The notes below the pieces were generated by a model, which did not search any database, was not told the origin of the DNA, and saw only the letters and a list, made by a program, of their open reading frames with translations. Below are positions 28,237 through 36,439 of a DNA stretch of 64,000 nucleotides, piece by piece. The translations under genes and the position numbers were made by a program. How positions within the stretch are numbered: the stretch's first letter is position 1; each line of letters opens with the position of its first letter. The DNA comes from Flavobacterium sp. (GTDB lineage: Bacteria > Bacteroidota > Bacteroidia > Flavobacteriales > Flavobacteriaceae), in assembly GCF_004295795.1 (NCBI RefSeq), contig NZ_SEBR01000004.1, positions 124,001 to 188,000 on the forward strand, read 5' to 3'.

Positions 28237-28748
28237 ATCCGTTTGTCGACATAATCCTACGCAGTTCGGCCGTCTATATTTTTATGGTCGTCGCCTTGCG
28301 GATTTTCGGCAAAAAGGAACTTTCACAATTGAGTACGTTCGACGTCATTCTGATTTTACTGATAAGCAACGCCGTCCAAAACGCGATGGTCGGTCCGGAC
28401 ACATCGCTGCTCGGCGGATTAGCCGCGGCGGCCGTGTTGTTCACACTGAATTTCATCCTCAAGAAAACCATCGCCAAATCGTCTTTTTTCGAGAATCTGC
28501 TTCGCGACAAACCTGAAATCCTGATCCACGACGGCAAACCCGATTTCAAGGTTTTGGCCAAACTCGACATCAGTCACGACGAACTTGGGGAAGCCATGCG
28601 AGAACACGGTGTCGAACATTATGCTGATGTGAAGCTCGCCATGTTCGAACCCGATGGCAACATTTCAATAATTTCGGGCGCGAACGACAGTCTCAAACAA
28701 ACGCACTTCAAACGCCGCCGGAATCGCAAGAATATCGTCAACGTCTGA
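28233..28748 (+). CDS. DUF421 (YetF-like) membrane protein
   Basis: 171-residue protein with three N-terminal membrane segments ([51 protein letters not shown]). A small cytosolic DUF421 domain follows ([21 protein letters not shown]). The family is widespread and of poorly defined function, linked to spore or stress physiology in Bacillus. The start is a TTG at 28233 that overlaps the upstream stop; residues [11 protein letters not shown] right after it are conserved-looking, so I accept it. It is co-transcribed with the rimB-rimK fusion. Confidence 0.85.
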   Translation: MNPFVDIILRSSAVYIFMVVALRIFGKKELSQLSTFDVILILLISNAVQNAMVGPDTSLLGGLAAAAVLFTLNFILKKTIAKSSFFENLLRDKPEILIHDGKPDFKVLAKLDISHDELGEAMREHGVEHYADVKLAMFEPDGNISIISGANDSLKQTHFKRRRNRKNIVNV

Positions 28749-28812
28749 TCAATTTTTGGTCAAGTATGGCAATCGTTTCTTGGCAACCGACGAATTTACT
28801 AACTTTAACGCA

Positions 28813-28834
28813 TAAAAAAAGAGCCCGAAGGCTC
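28813..28834 (-). terminator. terminator of the small acidic gene
   Basis: On the minus strand, GAGCC-TTCG-GGCTC followed by TTTTTTT, just beyond the 28843 stop. Confidence 0.85.
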
Positions 28835-28842
28835 TCTCATTT

Positions 28843-29085
28843 CTAAAAGTTTCCCGGACCGGTATTCGTGGTCGGTTGATCGTCGGCCGATGAATGGTTC
28901 GAATTCGACTCGTATTTCCGGTTGCCGTGGTTTTGATGAAAGCGCCTTTCCTCTCGCCCTTCGACCGTGATATCATTTCCCGAAACGTCTTTGTCGGCAC
29001 CAATGTACGGTTCTTCATTTTCGTTTTCAGGTCTGCGATCGCGCGCATCTTCCCGATGTCGCATATCGTTTTTGTTGTCTTCCAT
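28843..29085 (-). CDS. small hydrophilic protein of unknown function
   Basis: 80 residues, extremely polar and low in complexity (many Glu, Asp, Arg, Asn, Gly), probably disordered: it starts MEDNKNDMRHREDARDRRPE and ends in DDQPTTNTGPGNF. No domain is recognised. It is supported by its own terminator 10 bp beyond the stop and by a codon pattern unlike random sequence. The overlapping frame at 28749-29048 reads across the terminator and is rejected. Possibly a stress or desiccation-type protein, but that is only a guess from composition. Confidence 0.6.
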   Translation of the reverse strand: MEDNKNDMRHREDARDRRPENENEEPYIGADKDVSGNDITVEGREERRFHQNHGNRKYESNSNHSSADDQPTTNTGPGNF

Positions 29086-29634
29086 AATAGTTGTGTTCTA
29101 GTTGTTACCCTAAATTACGAAAACTGTCACGGCGACAATAGACGTTTGGCACAACGTTTTGATAAGTTGAAGTTAATTTTTTTTGGGCGTGCCGGCGGCG
29201 GTTTTCAATTCGGTTGCGGTCGCAGCGGCAGTATTGTTTTTGAGGAAAGTTTTTTTGGAAGCCGCCGTCGGGCTGCAGGCACTCGCTTTTTGCCGGGAAA
29301 TATTTGTGAATGACAAATCTTATTTCGGCAAAAGAGCTCAAACAAAGCCGGCATCCCTCACGCAATAGTCCAAAATTCGTTATTCCATGGTTGTTGTTCA
29401 ACATTTTTAGAATAATGAATAATGAATAACGAACGCCAAGTCGCCAGTAATCCGAAAAGGCCCGATTTTGGAAGCCAAGACTTGATTAAACCAAAATCAT
29501 GAGCTGTAAACCTTAATGAACTTAACGGCCTTAATGGTTCAAAAATTATCTCTGAAAGGTGGAATCTTTGAGAGTAAAGAAATGTTGAATAACGAATAAC
29601 GAATAACGAATAACGAATAACGAATTTTGAAGTG
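29086..29634. repeat. gene-free stretch with (CGAATAA)n array
   Basis: No convincing gene. It holds short GAATAATGAATAACGAA repeats at about 29411-29433, a TTAATGAACTTAACGG...CTTAATGGTTCAAAA block at 29510-29545, and an array of about five heptamers (CGAATAA) at 29588-29623, ending about 10 bp from the stop of the agmatine deiminase gene. Confidence 0.7.
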
Positions 29635-30696
29635 TCACACCGCCGGTTCCTGTTGGCTCAAACAGTGAAAACTGCCCAATCCCCAAATGATGTCGGTAGA
29701 ATCGATCCCGACGACCTTTCGCGTCTTGAAACAATCCTGCAAAATCGACAAAGCCTTGTCGTCGTTGGCATCGCGGAAAGTCGGCACGATCACGTTTTCG
29801 TTCGAAATATAGAAGTTCGCATAAGAAGCCGGAAGGATCTGGTCGTCGAAAATCACTGGCTTCGGCATCGGAAGCTCTACAATGTTCAACTGTTTGCCCG
29901 TTTCGAGCCGCAGCGTTTTGAGGGTTTTAAGATTTTCCTGAAGAATCTCGTAATTCTCGTCAGACTTATTTTCTTCGATTACGGTTACGACAGTGTCCTC
30001 GTTCACGAAACGCGTGATGTCGTCGATGTGTCCGTCAGTGTCGTCACCTATTATTCCGTCACCGATCCACAAAATGTTGTCGACGCCGTAGAAATCGACC
30101 AAATACTGCTCGATCTGACTTTGATTCAAATGCGGATTTCGGTTTTCATTAAGCAAACAGGCCGTCGTGGTGAGCAGCGTTCCTTTTCCATTGAACTCGA
30201 CGCTTCCGCCTTCCATCACGATTCCGGGATGAAAGACTGGCAGTCCCAAAGCTTTCCCGATTTCGGTCGGAATCACGTCATCGAGATCAAACGGAGGATA
30301 TTTTCCACCCCAAGCGTTGTATCCCCAATCGACGATCGCTTTCTCACGTGTCTCGCGATTCACCAAAAACGCCGGGCCGTGATCGCGACACCAGGCATCG
30401 TTCGTAGGATGTAAGTAGAACTTCACATTGTCGAGCAAAGCCTCGAGATTGCTCAAAGTCTTGGCATACTCCGAATTGTAAAGACTTAGTAACGCAAACT
30501 GCTTCATTTCCTCGTTCGCGACATTGATGCAAACCTTTTGGTGCGAAGCCACGCGCAAGATGAATTCGCTGTAAGGATTGTAAACCGTATGGATTTTACC
30601 GGGCCACGACGCTTCCTTATGCGGCCAGGAAAGCCACAAAGCGGTCTGTTTTTCGAACTCTGCAGGAAAATGGAAACCTAGTTGCTTTGGTGTCAT
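29635..30696 (-). CDS. aguA: agmatine deiminase
   Basis: Hydrolyses agmatine to N-carbamoylputrescine and ammonia, the first step from agmatine to putrescine. It is a 353-residue member of the peptidylarginine/agmatine deiminase family. Visible motifs: WLSWPHKEASWPG, RDHGPAFLVN (Asp/His near residue 106), IVMEGGSVEFNGKG, then DDTDGHIDDITRFV, and the catalytic Cys345 in GLGSFHCLSQQEP. The ATG at 30694-30696 (MTPKQLGFHFPAEF) is chosen over an in-frame codon 36 bp upstream because the conserved N-terminus starts here. The N-carbamoylputrescine amidase gene lies immediately upstream on the same strand. Confidence 0.95.
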   Translation of the reverse strand: MTPKQLGFHFPAEFEKQTALWLSWPHKEASWPGKIHTVYNPYSEFILRVASHQKVCINVANEEMKQFALLSLYNSEYAKTLSNLEALLDNVKFYLHPTNDAWCRDHGPAFLVNRETREKAIVDWGYNAWGGKYPPFDLDDVIPTEIGKALGLPVFHPGIVMEGGSVEFNGKGTLLTTTACLLNENRNPHLNQSQIEQYLVDFYGVDNILWIGDGIIGDDTDGHIDDITRFVNEDTVVTVIEENKSDENYEILQENLKTLKTLRLETGKQLNIVELPMPKPVIFDDQILPASYANFYISNENVIVPTFRDANDDKALSILQDCFKTRKVVGIDSTDIIWGLGSFHCLSQQEPAV

Positions 30697-30779
30697 AAAA
30701 TTTGTGTAGCTGATCGAAAGCCAAATGCTCAACGACTTGTTCTATTATCTATCCGTCTGTTATCTATTATCTCAAAAAA

Positions 30780-31655
30780 TCAATCCTCGTCGATAAAACG
30801 CTTTGTTATAGGCTGATAACTGTCGATGCGGCGATCGCGCAAAAACGGCCAGTGCATCCTGAAGAAGTCCGATTCTTTTTTGTCGATTTCGACCACGACA
30901 GTTTCTTCTTCTTCGTGAGATCCGAGGTAAAGTAGCTTGCCTTGGGCGTTTGTCACGAAACTACCGCCCCAGAATTTCATCGCGCCGTCTTGCTCGAAAC
31001 CTACGCGATTCACACTTACGACAGGAACGCCGTTCGCCACAGCATGCGAGCGTTGGATTGTTTGCCACGCGTTATATTGGTCTTTGTTCGTTTCCTCGTC
31101 CTGGTCTGTCGCCCAACCGATCGCTGTCGGATAGAACATGATCTCGGCCCCCATTAGCGCTGTAATTCGACTGGCTTCCGGATACCATTGGTCCCAACAG
31201 ATCAAGATCCCGATCGTCGCGAATTTCGTCTTGAAAACTTTGTAGCCCAGGTCGCCCGGCGTAAAATAGAACTTCTCGTAGTAAGCCGGATCGTCCGGAA
31301 TATGCATTTTGCGGTATTTTCCCAGGTACGAACCGTCCGCATCGATTACCGCGGTCGTATTGTGGTACAAACCTTCTGCCCTTTTTTCGAACAAAGAGGC
31401 GATGATGACCACGCCAAGTTCTTTGGCCACTTCCTGCAAAGCCGATGTGCTCGGTCCCGGAATCGCCTCGGCCAGTTTGAAATTCTCGTAATCTTCGACA
31501 TCACAGAAATACAAAGACGTGAATAATTCCTGCAAACACACGATCTGAGCGCCTTTTTGAGCCGCCACGCGAACCTCGCGGATCGCTTTTTCAAGGTTTA
31601 CCTGCTTGTCGGCATCGCAAGTCATCTGCACCAAACCAATCTGGACTTTAGACAT
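30780..31655 (-). CDS. aguB: N-carbamoylputrescine amidase
   Basis: Nitrilase-superfamily amidase that converts N-carbamoylputrescine to putrescine, CO2 and ammonia. It is 291 residues with the Glu-Lys-Cys triad Glu43 (CLQELFTSLYF), Lys116 (GKYRKMHIPDD) and Cys153 (LICWDQWYPE). The start at 31655 (MSKVQIGLVQMTCD) fits the family; an extension of 7 codons is possible but not conserved-looking. It is the first gene of a two-gene putrescine operon with agmatine deiminase 83 bp downstream. A -7 element lies at 31674-31681. Confidence 0.95.
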   Translation of the reverse strand: MSKVQIGLVQMTCDADKQVNLEKAIREVRVAAQKGAQIVCLQELFTSLYFCDVEDYENFKLAEAIPGPSTSALQEVAKELGVVIIASLFEKRAEGLYHNTTAVIDADGSYLGKYRKMHIPDDPAYYEKFYFTPGDLGYKVFKTKFATIGILICWDQWYPEASRITALMGAEIMFYPTAIGWATDQDEETNKDQYNAWQTIQRSHAVANGVPVVSVNRVGFEQDGAMKFWGGSFVTNAQGKLLYLGSHEEEETVVVEIDKKESDFFRMHWPFLRDRRIDSYQPITKRFIDED

Positions 31656-31673
31656 AGTTGAAGTTTTAGGGCG

Positions 31674-31681
31674 CAAATTTA
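31674..31681 (-). promoter_or_regulatory. -7 element of the aguB-aguA operon
   Basis: Minus strand TAAATTTG, a perfect TAnnTTTG, followed by GCGCCC. Predicted start near 31668, giving a short leader to the ATG at 31655. The -33 region lacks TTTG. Confidence 0.55.
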
Positions 31682-32072
31682 CGTAAAAAGTGAAAGAGTT
31701 CTGAGCGGCCGATGGCCTAAGTTTGTTAGGGGAATGCTAATTTTTGGGTGTTTGCCACACACACTTCGCAATTTTCCTTTTGTCGTTAGTTGTTCGATAT
31801 TCCTTTTTTCTACAAGCAGTTTTTTGCAAGACGGTCGTTCCGACCCTCCCGTCGTAAAAATAGGCTTTGCAAACCCAAGTCGATTACAGAAAATCTGCCG
31901 AAATTGTTAAAAGCAGGTTTGCCAAAGCAACTGCTCTCAACACGAGATTCACAGCACTAAACAACCTCCAAACATCTCAAAAAATCCCCAGGCCAATTTG
32001 CCTCGAAATAAAAGTTGCAACCAAAAAAAATCGGGTTGACTGTTAGAGCCAATTTAATAAACCAAACATGCT
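31682..32072. other. intergenic stretch without recognisable gene
   Basis: AT-rich sequence between aguB and the satellite array. No frame with good coding character, no hairpin with a T-run, and no tRNA was seen. Confidence 0.5.
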
Positions 32073-33010
32073 AAAATTCGCGAATTCACGGTTAAAGCAA
32101 TCTCAGTCCGCAAATCCTAAGCAAAGTAAAAAGCCACAAATTCACAAATGAGCCGATTCGTGCTTTCGTGGCAAAGCAAATTATATCAACCGCGAATTCG
32201 CGAATTTACCAAACGCATTGCGCCAAAATTCGCGAATTCGCGGTTAAACAAAATCCAAGTCCACAAATCCGCAGCACAAATAAAGAGCCACAAATTTGCA
32301 AATGAGCCGATTCGTGCTTTCGTGGCGAAGCAAATTATATCAACCGCGAATTCGCGAGTTTACCAAACGCATTGCGCCAAAATTCGCGAATTCGCGGTTA
32401 AGCAAAATCCAAGTCCACAAATCCGCAGCACAAATAAAGAACCAAATTTGCAAACAGAGCCGATTCGTGCATTCGTGGCGAAGCAAATTATGTCAACCGC
32501 GAATTCGCGAATTTACCAAAAGCATTGTGCTAAAATTCGCGAATTCGCGATTTAAATAAAATTTAAGTCCACAAATACGCAGCAAAATAAAGAGCCACAA
32601 ATTTGCAAACAGAGCCGATTCGTGCGTTCGTGGTGAAGCAAATTATATCAACCGCGAATTCGCGAATTTACTATACGTATTGCGCCAAAATTCGCGAATT
32701 CGCGGTTTAAACAAAATCGAAGTCCGCAAATCCGCAGCAAAAATAAAAAGCTACAAATTTGCAAATAGAGCCGATTCGTGCATTCGTGGCAAAGCAAATT
32801 ATATCAACCGAATTCGCGAGTTTACCAAACGCGTTGTGCTAAAATTCGCGAATTCGCGGTTTAAACAAAATCGAAGTCCACAAATCCGCAGCAAAAATAA
32901 AAAACCACGACCCGAGCAGCGCGAACTGGCCAAAAGCCAATACACGAATAAAACTGTATCGCGCTTAGTGGCAAAAAAATTAAATTAACCGCGAATTAGC
33001 GAATTATACG
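32073..33010. repeat. tandem satellite, six units of about 153 bp
   Basis: Units begin with AAAATTCGCGAATTCGCGG near 32073, 32225, 32379, 32532, 32687 and 32841 (spacing 152-155 bp). The sixth diverges after about 70 bp. Each junction carries a large palindrome: in the first, 32188-32207 is the perfect reverse complement of 32226-32245 (20-bp stem, 18-nt loop). Each unit also has GAGCCGATTCGTGC and TTCGTGGC-type words. The period is near a multiple of three, so frames stay open across several units, but the peptides merely repeat and are rejected as genes. Confidence 0.9.
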
Positions 33011-33093
33011 CCCTAAGTCCCGAATCACGCAGAGCATCAAATCTGTTTAAAATCCAGCAATCCGTGGCCAAAAAGGCGGGAAGTTTCCAATAT

Positions 33094-33182
33094 CGAACAA
33101 CGAATAACGAATAACGAATAACGAATAACGAATAACGAATAACGAATAACGAATAACGAATAACGAATAACGAATAACGAAA
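33094..33182. repeat. heptamer array (CGAATAA)12
   Basis: Twelve head-to-tail heptamers, the first CGAACAA and the rest perfect CGAATAA, ending within 5 bp of the hutH stop codon at 33183-33185. On the hutH strand it reads TTATTCG repeats in the 3' UTR. Confidence 0.95.
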
Positions 33183-34688
33183 TTACAAGAGCTCCTCAGC
33201 AATCCCAAAACTTCTCAGGAAAACCTTGGACGTCTCGATATCGTAATGCAAAATGCGGTCTTCCTTGACATGGGAAACTTCCTGGCGGTAAGCCCTTACG
33301 AAAGTCTCCACGAATTCGCTGGATCTCAATGGTCGCCTGAAATCCAAAGCCTGTGCGGCGTTGAAAAGCTCGATAGCCAAAATCGTCTCCAGATTTTCGA
33401 CCACGCGCAAAGCTTTCGTAGCTGAATTCGAGCCCATACTGACGTGATCTTCCTGTCCGTTCGAGGAAACGATACTGTCTGTACTCGCCGGATTCGCGAG
33501 TTGCTTGTTCTGGCTCACGATACTCGCGGCCGTATACTGCGGAATCATGAATCCAGAATTCAAACCGGGATTGTCGACCAAAAACGCAGGCAAACCGCGC
33601 AATCCCGAAATAAGCTGATAGGTTCTTCGCTCTGAAATACTTCCCAGTTCGGCCAGGGCGATCGCCAAAAAATCGAGTGCCAAAGCCAAAGGTTGTCCGT
33701 GGAAGTTCCCGCCGGAAACGATTTGGTCGGCATCTATGAAGATGTTCGGATTATCGGTAACCGAATTGATTTCGGTCTTGAAAACCTTGTGAACATACTC
33801 GATCGCGTCCTTTGAAGCGCCATGAACCTGAGGCATGCAACGGAACGAATAAGGATCCTGAACGTGCTTTTTGGGCTGTTTTATGATTTCGCTTTCTTCG
33901 AGGAAAACGCTGATTCTCGCCGCAGTGATGATTTGTCCTTTGTGTGGACGGACCGCGTGTATCAATTCGTTGAAAGGTTCTTTTCGGCCGTCGAAACCTT
34001 CGAGGGAAATCGTTCCGATGAGATCTGCCAGATACGACAATTTGTGCGCCTTGATCAGCACGTGAGCGCCGTAAGCCAGCATGAACTGCGTGCCGTTCAG
34101 CAACGCCAGGCCTTCTTTCGATTTGAGTGCGATCGGACTCCAGCCGAAGTGTGTCAGAACGTCTTGAGCCTGTACTTTCTTGCCGTTGAACCAAACCTCG
34201 CCCATGCCAATTAGCGGCAAACTCAAATGCGCCAGCGGAGCCAGATCGCCCGATGCGCCAAGCGAACCTTGTTCGTAAACGACTGGCAAAATGTCCTCGT
34301 TGTAAAAATCGACCAAGCGCTGCACGGTTTCCACCTGAACGCCCGAATTTCCGTAGCCCAAACTCTGGATTTTTAGAAGCAGCATCATCTTGACGATTTC
34401 CTGAGGCACTTCGGCCCCGGCGCCGCAAGCGTGCGACATCACGAGGTTTTCCTGGAGTTTCGACAGGTTGTCGTTGTCGATCTTAATGTTGTAAAGCGAA
34501 CCGAATCCGGTATTTATGCCGTAAATGGGATCTTGTTGGGAATCCATTTTCTTGTCGAGATATTCGCGGCATTTTCGGATATTTACGAGCGCTTCTTCTG
34601 ACAACTCGAGTTTTTTATCCGAAGAAATGATGTCCGAAAGCTGTTCCAGCGTAAGAATTTCCGTGCTGATATAATGGTGGGTTTCCAT
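33183..34688 (-). CDS. hutH: histidine ammonia-lyase
   Basis: Deaminates L-histidine to urocanate, the first step of histidine catabolism. It is 501 residues, the usual length. The MIO cofactor-forming Ala145-Ser146-Gly147 lies in GSLGASGDLAPLAHLSLP. YGINTGFG and the C-terminal SNGQEDHVSMGSN motif are also present. The start ATG at 34686-34688 is close to the MIO family norm (METHHYISTEILTLEQL). The other hut genes (hutU, hutI, hutG) are not adjacent. The 3' end abuts a heptamer array. Confidence 0.95.
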   Translation of the reverse strand: METHHYISTEILTLEQLSDIISSDKKLELSEEALVNIRKCREYLDKKMDSQQDPIYGINTGFGSLYNIKIDNDNLSKLQENLVMSHACGAGAEVPQEIVKMMLLLKIQSLGYGNSGVQVETVQRLVDFYNEDILPVVYEQGSLGASGDLAPLAHLSLPLIGMGEVWFNGKKVQAQDVLTHFGWSPIALKSKEGLALLNGTQFMLAYGAHVLIKAHKLSYLADLIGTISLEGFDGRKEPFNELIHAVRPHKGQIITAARISVFLEESEIIKQPKKHVQDPYSFRCMPQVHGASKDAIEYVHKVFKTEINSVTDNPNIFIDADQIVSGGNFHGQPLALALDFLAIALAELGSISERRTYQLISGLRGLPAFLVDNPGLNSGFMIPQYTAASIVSQNKQLANPASTDSIVSSNGQEDHVSMGSNSATKALRVVENLETILAIELFNAAQALDFRRPLRSSEFVETFVRAYRQEVSHVKEDRILHYDIETSKVFLRSFGIAEELL

Positions 34689-34803
34689 CTCAAAAAATTA
34701 GGTGCCCAAAATTCCGCATTTGCATCCGATAAGGCAAATGAAATCTTGAAAAATATACTTTGCGAAAACGATTTCCGTTATCACTTACAAACCAATGATA
34801 AAT

Positions 34804-36144
34804 ATGAAAAAAGTAGTACTATCGATGTTCCTGTTTTTGGTCGGATGCCTTTGCGAGGCCAAGATCACGGTAACCATTTCGGGCAAAATCACGAATCTGG
34901 CAACAGGCGAAGTCATGCTTTCGGGCGCATTCGGACCTGACATCATCAAGGTCAAACCCGATGGAAGTTTCTCCCAGAAACTAGAACTCGACTACGCCGG
35001 AAAATACTATTTCGGAGCCGGAGACAACGCGACTTTCCTTTATTTGCGCGACAAATCGAACCTCGTGATTTCTGCCGATGCGAAGAACTTTTTCAAAACC
35101 GTCAAATTTTCCGGAACCGACGCCTCCGAAAATGCTTATCTGGCGAAAAAGGAAGAAATCACGAATGCCATGGATTTCAAAGCTTTTTATTCGTCTGACG
35201 AGAAATCTTACCTGAACCAGATCGCGAAACTCAAAGCGGACATGACCGCCGCTCTGGCCAAATCGAAACCCGCCAAAACGTTTTCCGAACTCGAGGCGCG
35301 CGACCTTTATTATATGGAGCAATCGTTTCTGTGGAATTATCCGAGTTATCATCCCGGAATCACCAAAAAGGAAAATTTCGTGCTCGCGACCGATTTTCCG
35401 AAGCCCGAAAAAGATAAAATAAATTTCAACAACGGGACCGATTATGCCTTTTCGATGTCTTTCCGCGAAATGACCTCGCGTTGGGTAAGCGAGAATCTTC
35501 CCAAGGATTCTGCCGATAAATATCCGGTTTTCGAGGCTGTGAAGCAGTTCGACAGCCCGTTGATGCGCGATGCGATCCTTTCCGGCCTTCAATACAACAT
35601 CAACGCCGGAAATCCCGATTCCAAGGAACTTTACGACAGGTTGACCGCTGTGGTGACTTCGGAAAAAGCGAAAAAAGATTTCGATCTGAAACTAGCGGCG
35701 ATCGAACGCACGAAAGCCGGAAATGCCTCGCCTACTTTCGACTATGAAAACGTCGGCGGAACCAAAACGTCTCTCGAAAGCCTTCGTGGAAAATATGTCT
35801 ATATCGACGTTTGGGCAACCTGGTGCGGCCCTTGCCGAGAGGAAATCCCGCATCTGCAAAAGATGGAAATGGCTTACCACGGCAAGAAAATCGAGTTCGT
35901 GAGCATTTCTGCAGACAAACAGAAAGACCGCGAAAAGTGGAAAAAGATGATAGCCGAAAAACAAATGGGCGGATTGCAATTGCTTACTGACAAAGACTTC
36001 GACTCCGAATTCATCAAAGCTTACGCAATCGACGGAATCCCGCGTTTCATCCTGATAGATCCAAGCGGAAAGATCGTCAACGCCGACGCTCCTCGCCCAT
36101 CCGATCCTGAATTGGCCAAATTGCTCGATTCGCTTCCGCTATAA
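34804..36144 (+). CDS. TlpA-family thioredoxin-like protein
   Basis: 446-residue envelope protein. The N-terminal hydrophobic segment MKKVVLSMFLFLVGCLCEAK carries Cys residues that could be lipidated. Residues 20-300 form a Bacteroidota-specific N-terminal region with a DUF4369-like beta start (ITVTISGKITNLATGEVML). The last 140 residues are an AhpC/TSA-thioredoxin domain with Cys341-Gly-Pro-Cys344 in WATWCGPCREEIPHL and the cis-Pro loop GIPRFILIDP. It probably reduces disulfides of periplasmic proteins. An in-frame ATG 9 bp upstream (34795) is possible. It is divergent from hutH and ends in a strong hairpin terminator. Confidence 0.9.
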   Translation: MKKVVLSMFLFLVGCLCEAKITVTISGKITNLATGEVMLSGAFGPDIIKVKPDGSFSQKLELDYAGKYYFGAGDNATFLYLRDKSNLVISADAKNFFKTVKFSGTDASENAYLAKKEEITNAMDFKAFYSSDEKSYLNQIAKLKADMTAALAKSKPAKTFSELEARDLYYMEQSFLWNYPSYHPGITKKENFVLATDFPKPEKDKINFNNGTDYAFSMSFREMTSRWVSENLPKDSADKYPVFEAVKQFDSPLMRDAILSGLQYNINAGNPDSKELYDRLTAVVTSEKAKKDFDLKLAAIERTKAGNASPTFDYENVGGTKTSLESLRGKYVYIDVWATWCGPCREEIPHLQKMEMAYHGKKIEFVSISADKQKDREKWKKMIAEKQMGGLQLLTDKDFDSEFIKAYAIDGIPRFILIDPSGKIVNADAPRPSDPELAKLLDSLPL

Positions 36145-36166
36145 TTCCACATCTGACAATTTTTCA

Positions 36167-36206
36167 CAAGCCTGCGATTTCCTTTACGGATTTCACAGGC
36201 TTTTTT
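36167..36206 (+). terminator. terminator of the thioredoxin-like gene
   Basis: Long stem AGCCTG-C-GATTTCC / GGATTT-CA-CAGGCT with a TTTTTT tail, 22 bp after the stop. It separates this gene from the thr leader. Confidence 0.85.
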
Positions 36207-36247
36207 GCTAAAATATTTTCGATTATTCGCAAAAATCGGCAAACGAC

Positions 36248-36277
36248 TTGCATTCTTCCCAAAAAGTCCTACTTTTG
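36248..36277 (+). promoter_or_regulatory. thr operon promoter
   Basis: TTG at 36248-36250, a 19-bp spacer, then TACTTTTG at 36270-36277, a perfect TAnnTTTG. The predicted start (about 36281-36284) falls on or next to the ATG of the leader ORF, so the leader may be translated from a nearly leaderless mRNA. Confidence 0.65.
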
Positions 36278-36281
36278 AAAA

Positions 36282-36368
36282 ATGCCGACAAAATTCACAT
36301 ACACTTCTTCGTTCACGTCTCTCACGGGCGTGACTACCGTTGGCACAACCACAACCCTTCGGGGTTAA
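36282..36368 (+). CDS. thrL: threonine-rich leader peptide of the thr operon
   Basis: A 28-codon ORF, too short for routine gene calling: it begins MPTKFTYTSSFTSLTG and ends TTTTLRG-stop. Eleven of its 28 residues are Thr, and four are consecutive Thr codons just before the stop. It lies directly behind a good promoter and 71 bp before thrA. A Thr-rich leader ahead of thrABC is the classic sign of control by charged tRNA-Thr, as in E. coli thrL. The hairpin AACCC-TTCG-GGGTT (36352-36366) overlaps the last codons. I see no canonical hairpin plus U-run terminator before thrA, so the exact mechanism is open. Confidence 0.75.
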   Translation: MPTKFTYTSSFTSLTGVTTVGTTTTLRG

Positions 36369-36439
36369 TCGTTCCCATATCATCCGCAAACGTGCGCACC
36401 TTTTGAGGAGCGGAAAATCCTTTACCCAAACTTTTCGAC

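Noticed and set aside
28749..29048. 99-codon minus-strand frame overlapping the small acidic gene
   Set aside because: It reads through the terminator hairpin at 28813-28834; the 80-codon frame ends just before that terminator and is preferred.
29105..29404. 99-codon minus-strand frame in the repeat-rich gap
   Set aside because: Composition looks random and the frame ends in repeat sequence; no promoter or terminator supports it.
32148..32559. Open frames through the 153-bp satellite (135 and 87 codons)
   Set aside because: The frames exist only because the unit length is near a multiple of three; the peptides are the same repeated sentence and two frames are open at once.
32073..33010. CRISPR array
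   Set aside because: Repeat units are about 153 bp without unique spacers, drift evenly, and no cas genes are near.
33094..33182. CRISPR or origin iterons in the heptamer array
   Set aside because: Seven-bp head-to-tail repeats without spacers; no DnaA box cluster or dnaA/repA gene nearby.
36369..36439. Classical intrinsic terminator between the thr leader ORF and thrA
   Set aside because: No stable hairpin followed by a T-run is visible; the TCCGC/GCGGA pairing has a 21-nt loop and is weak, so I do not annotate an attenuator terminator.
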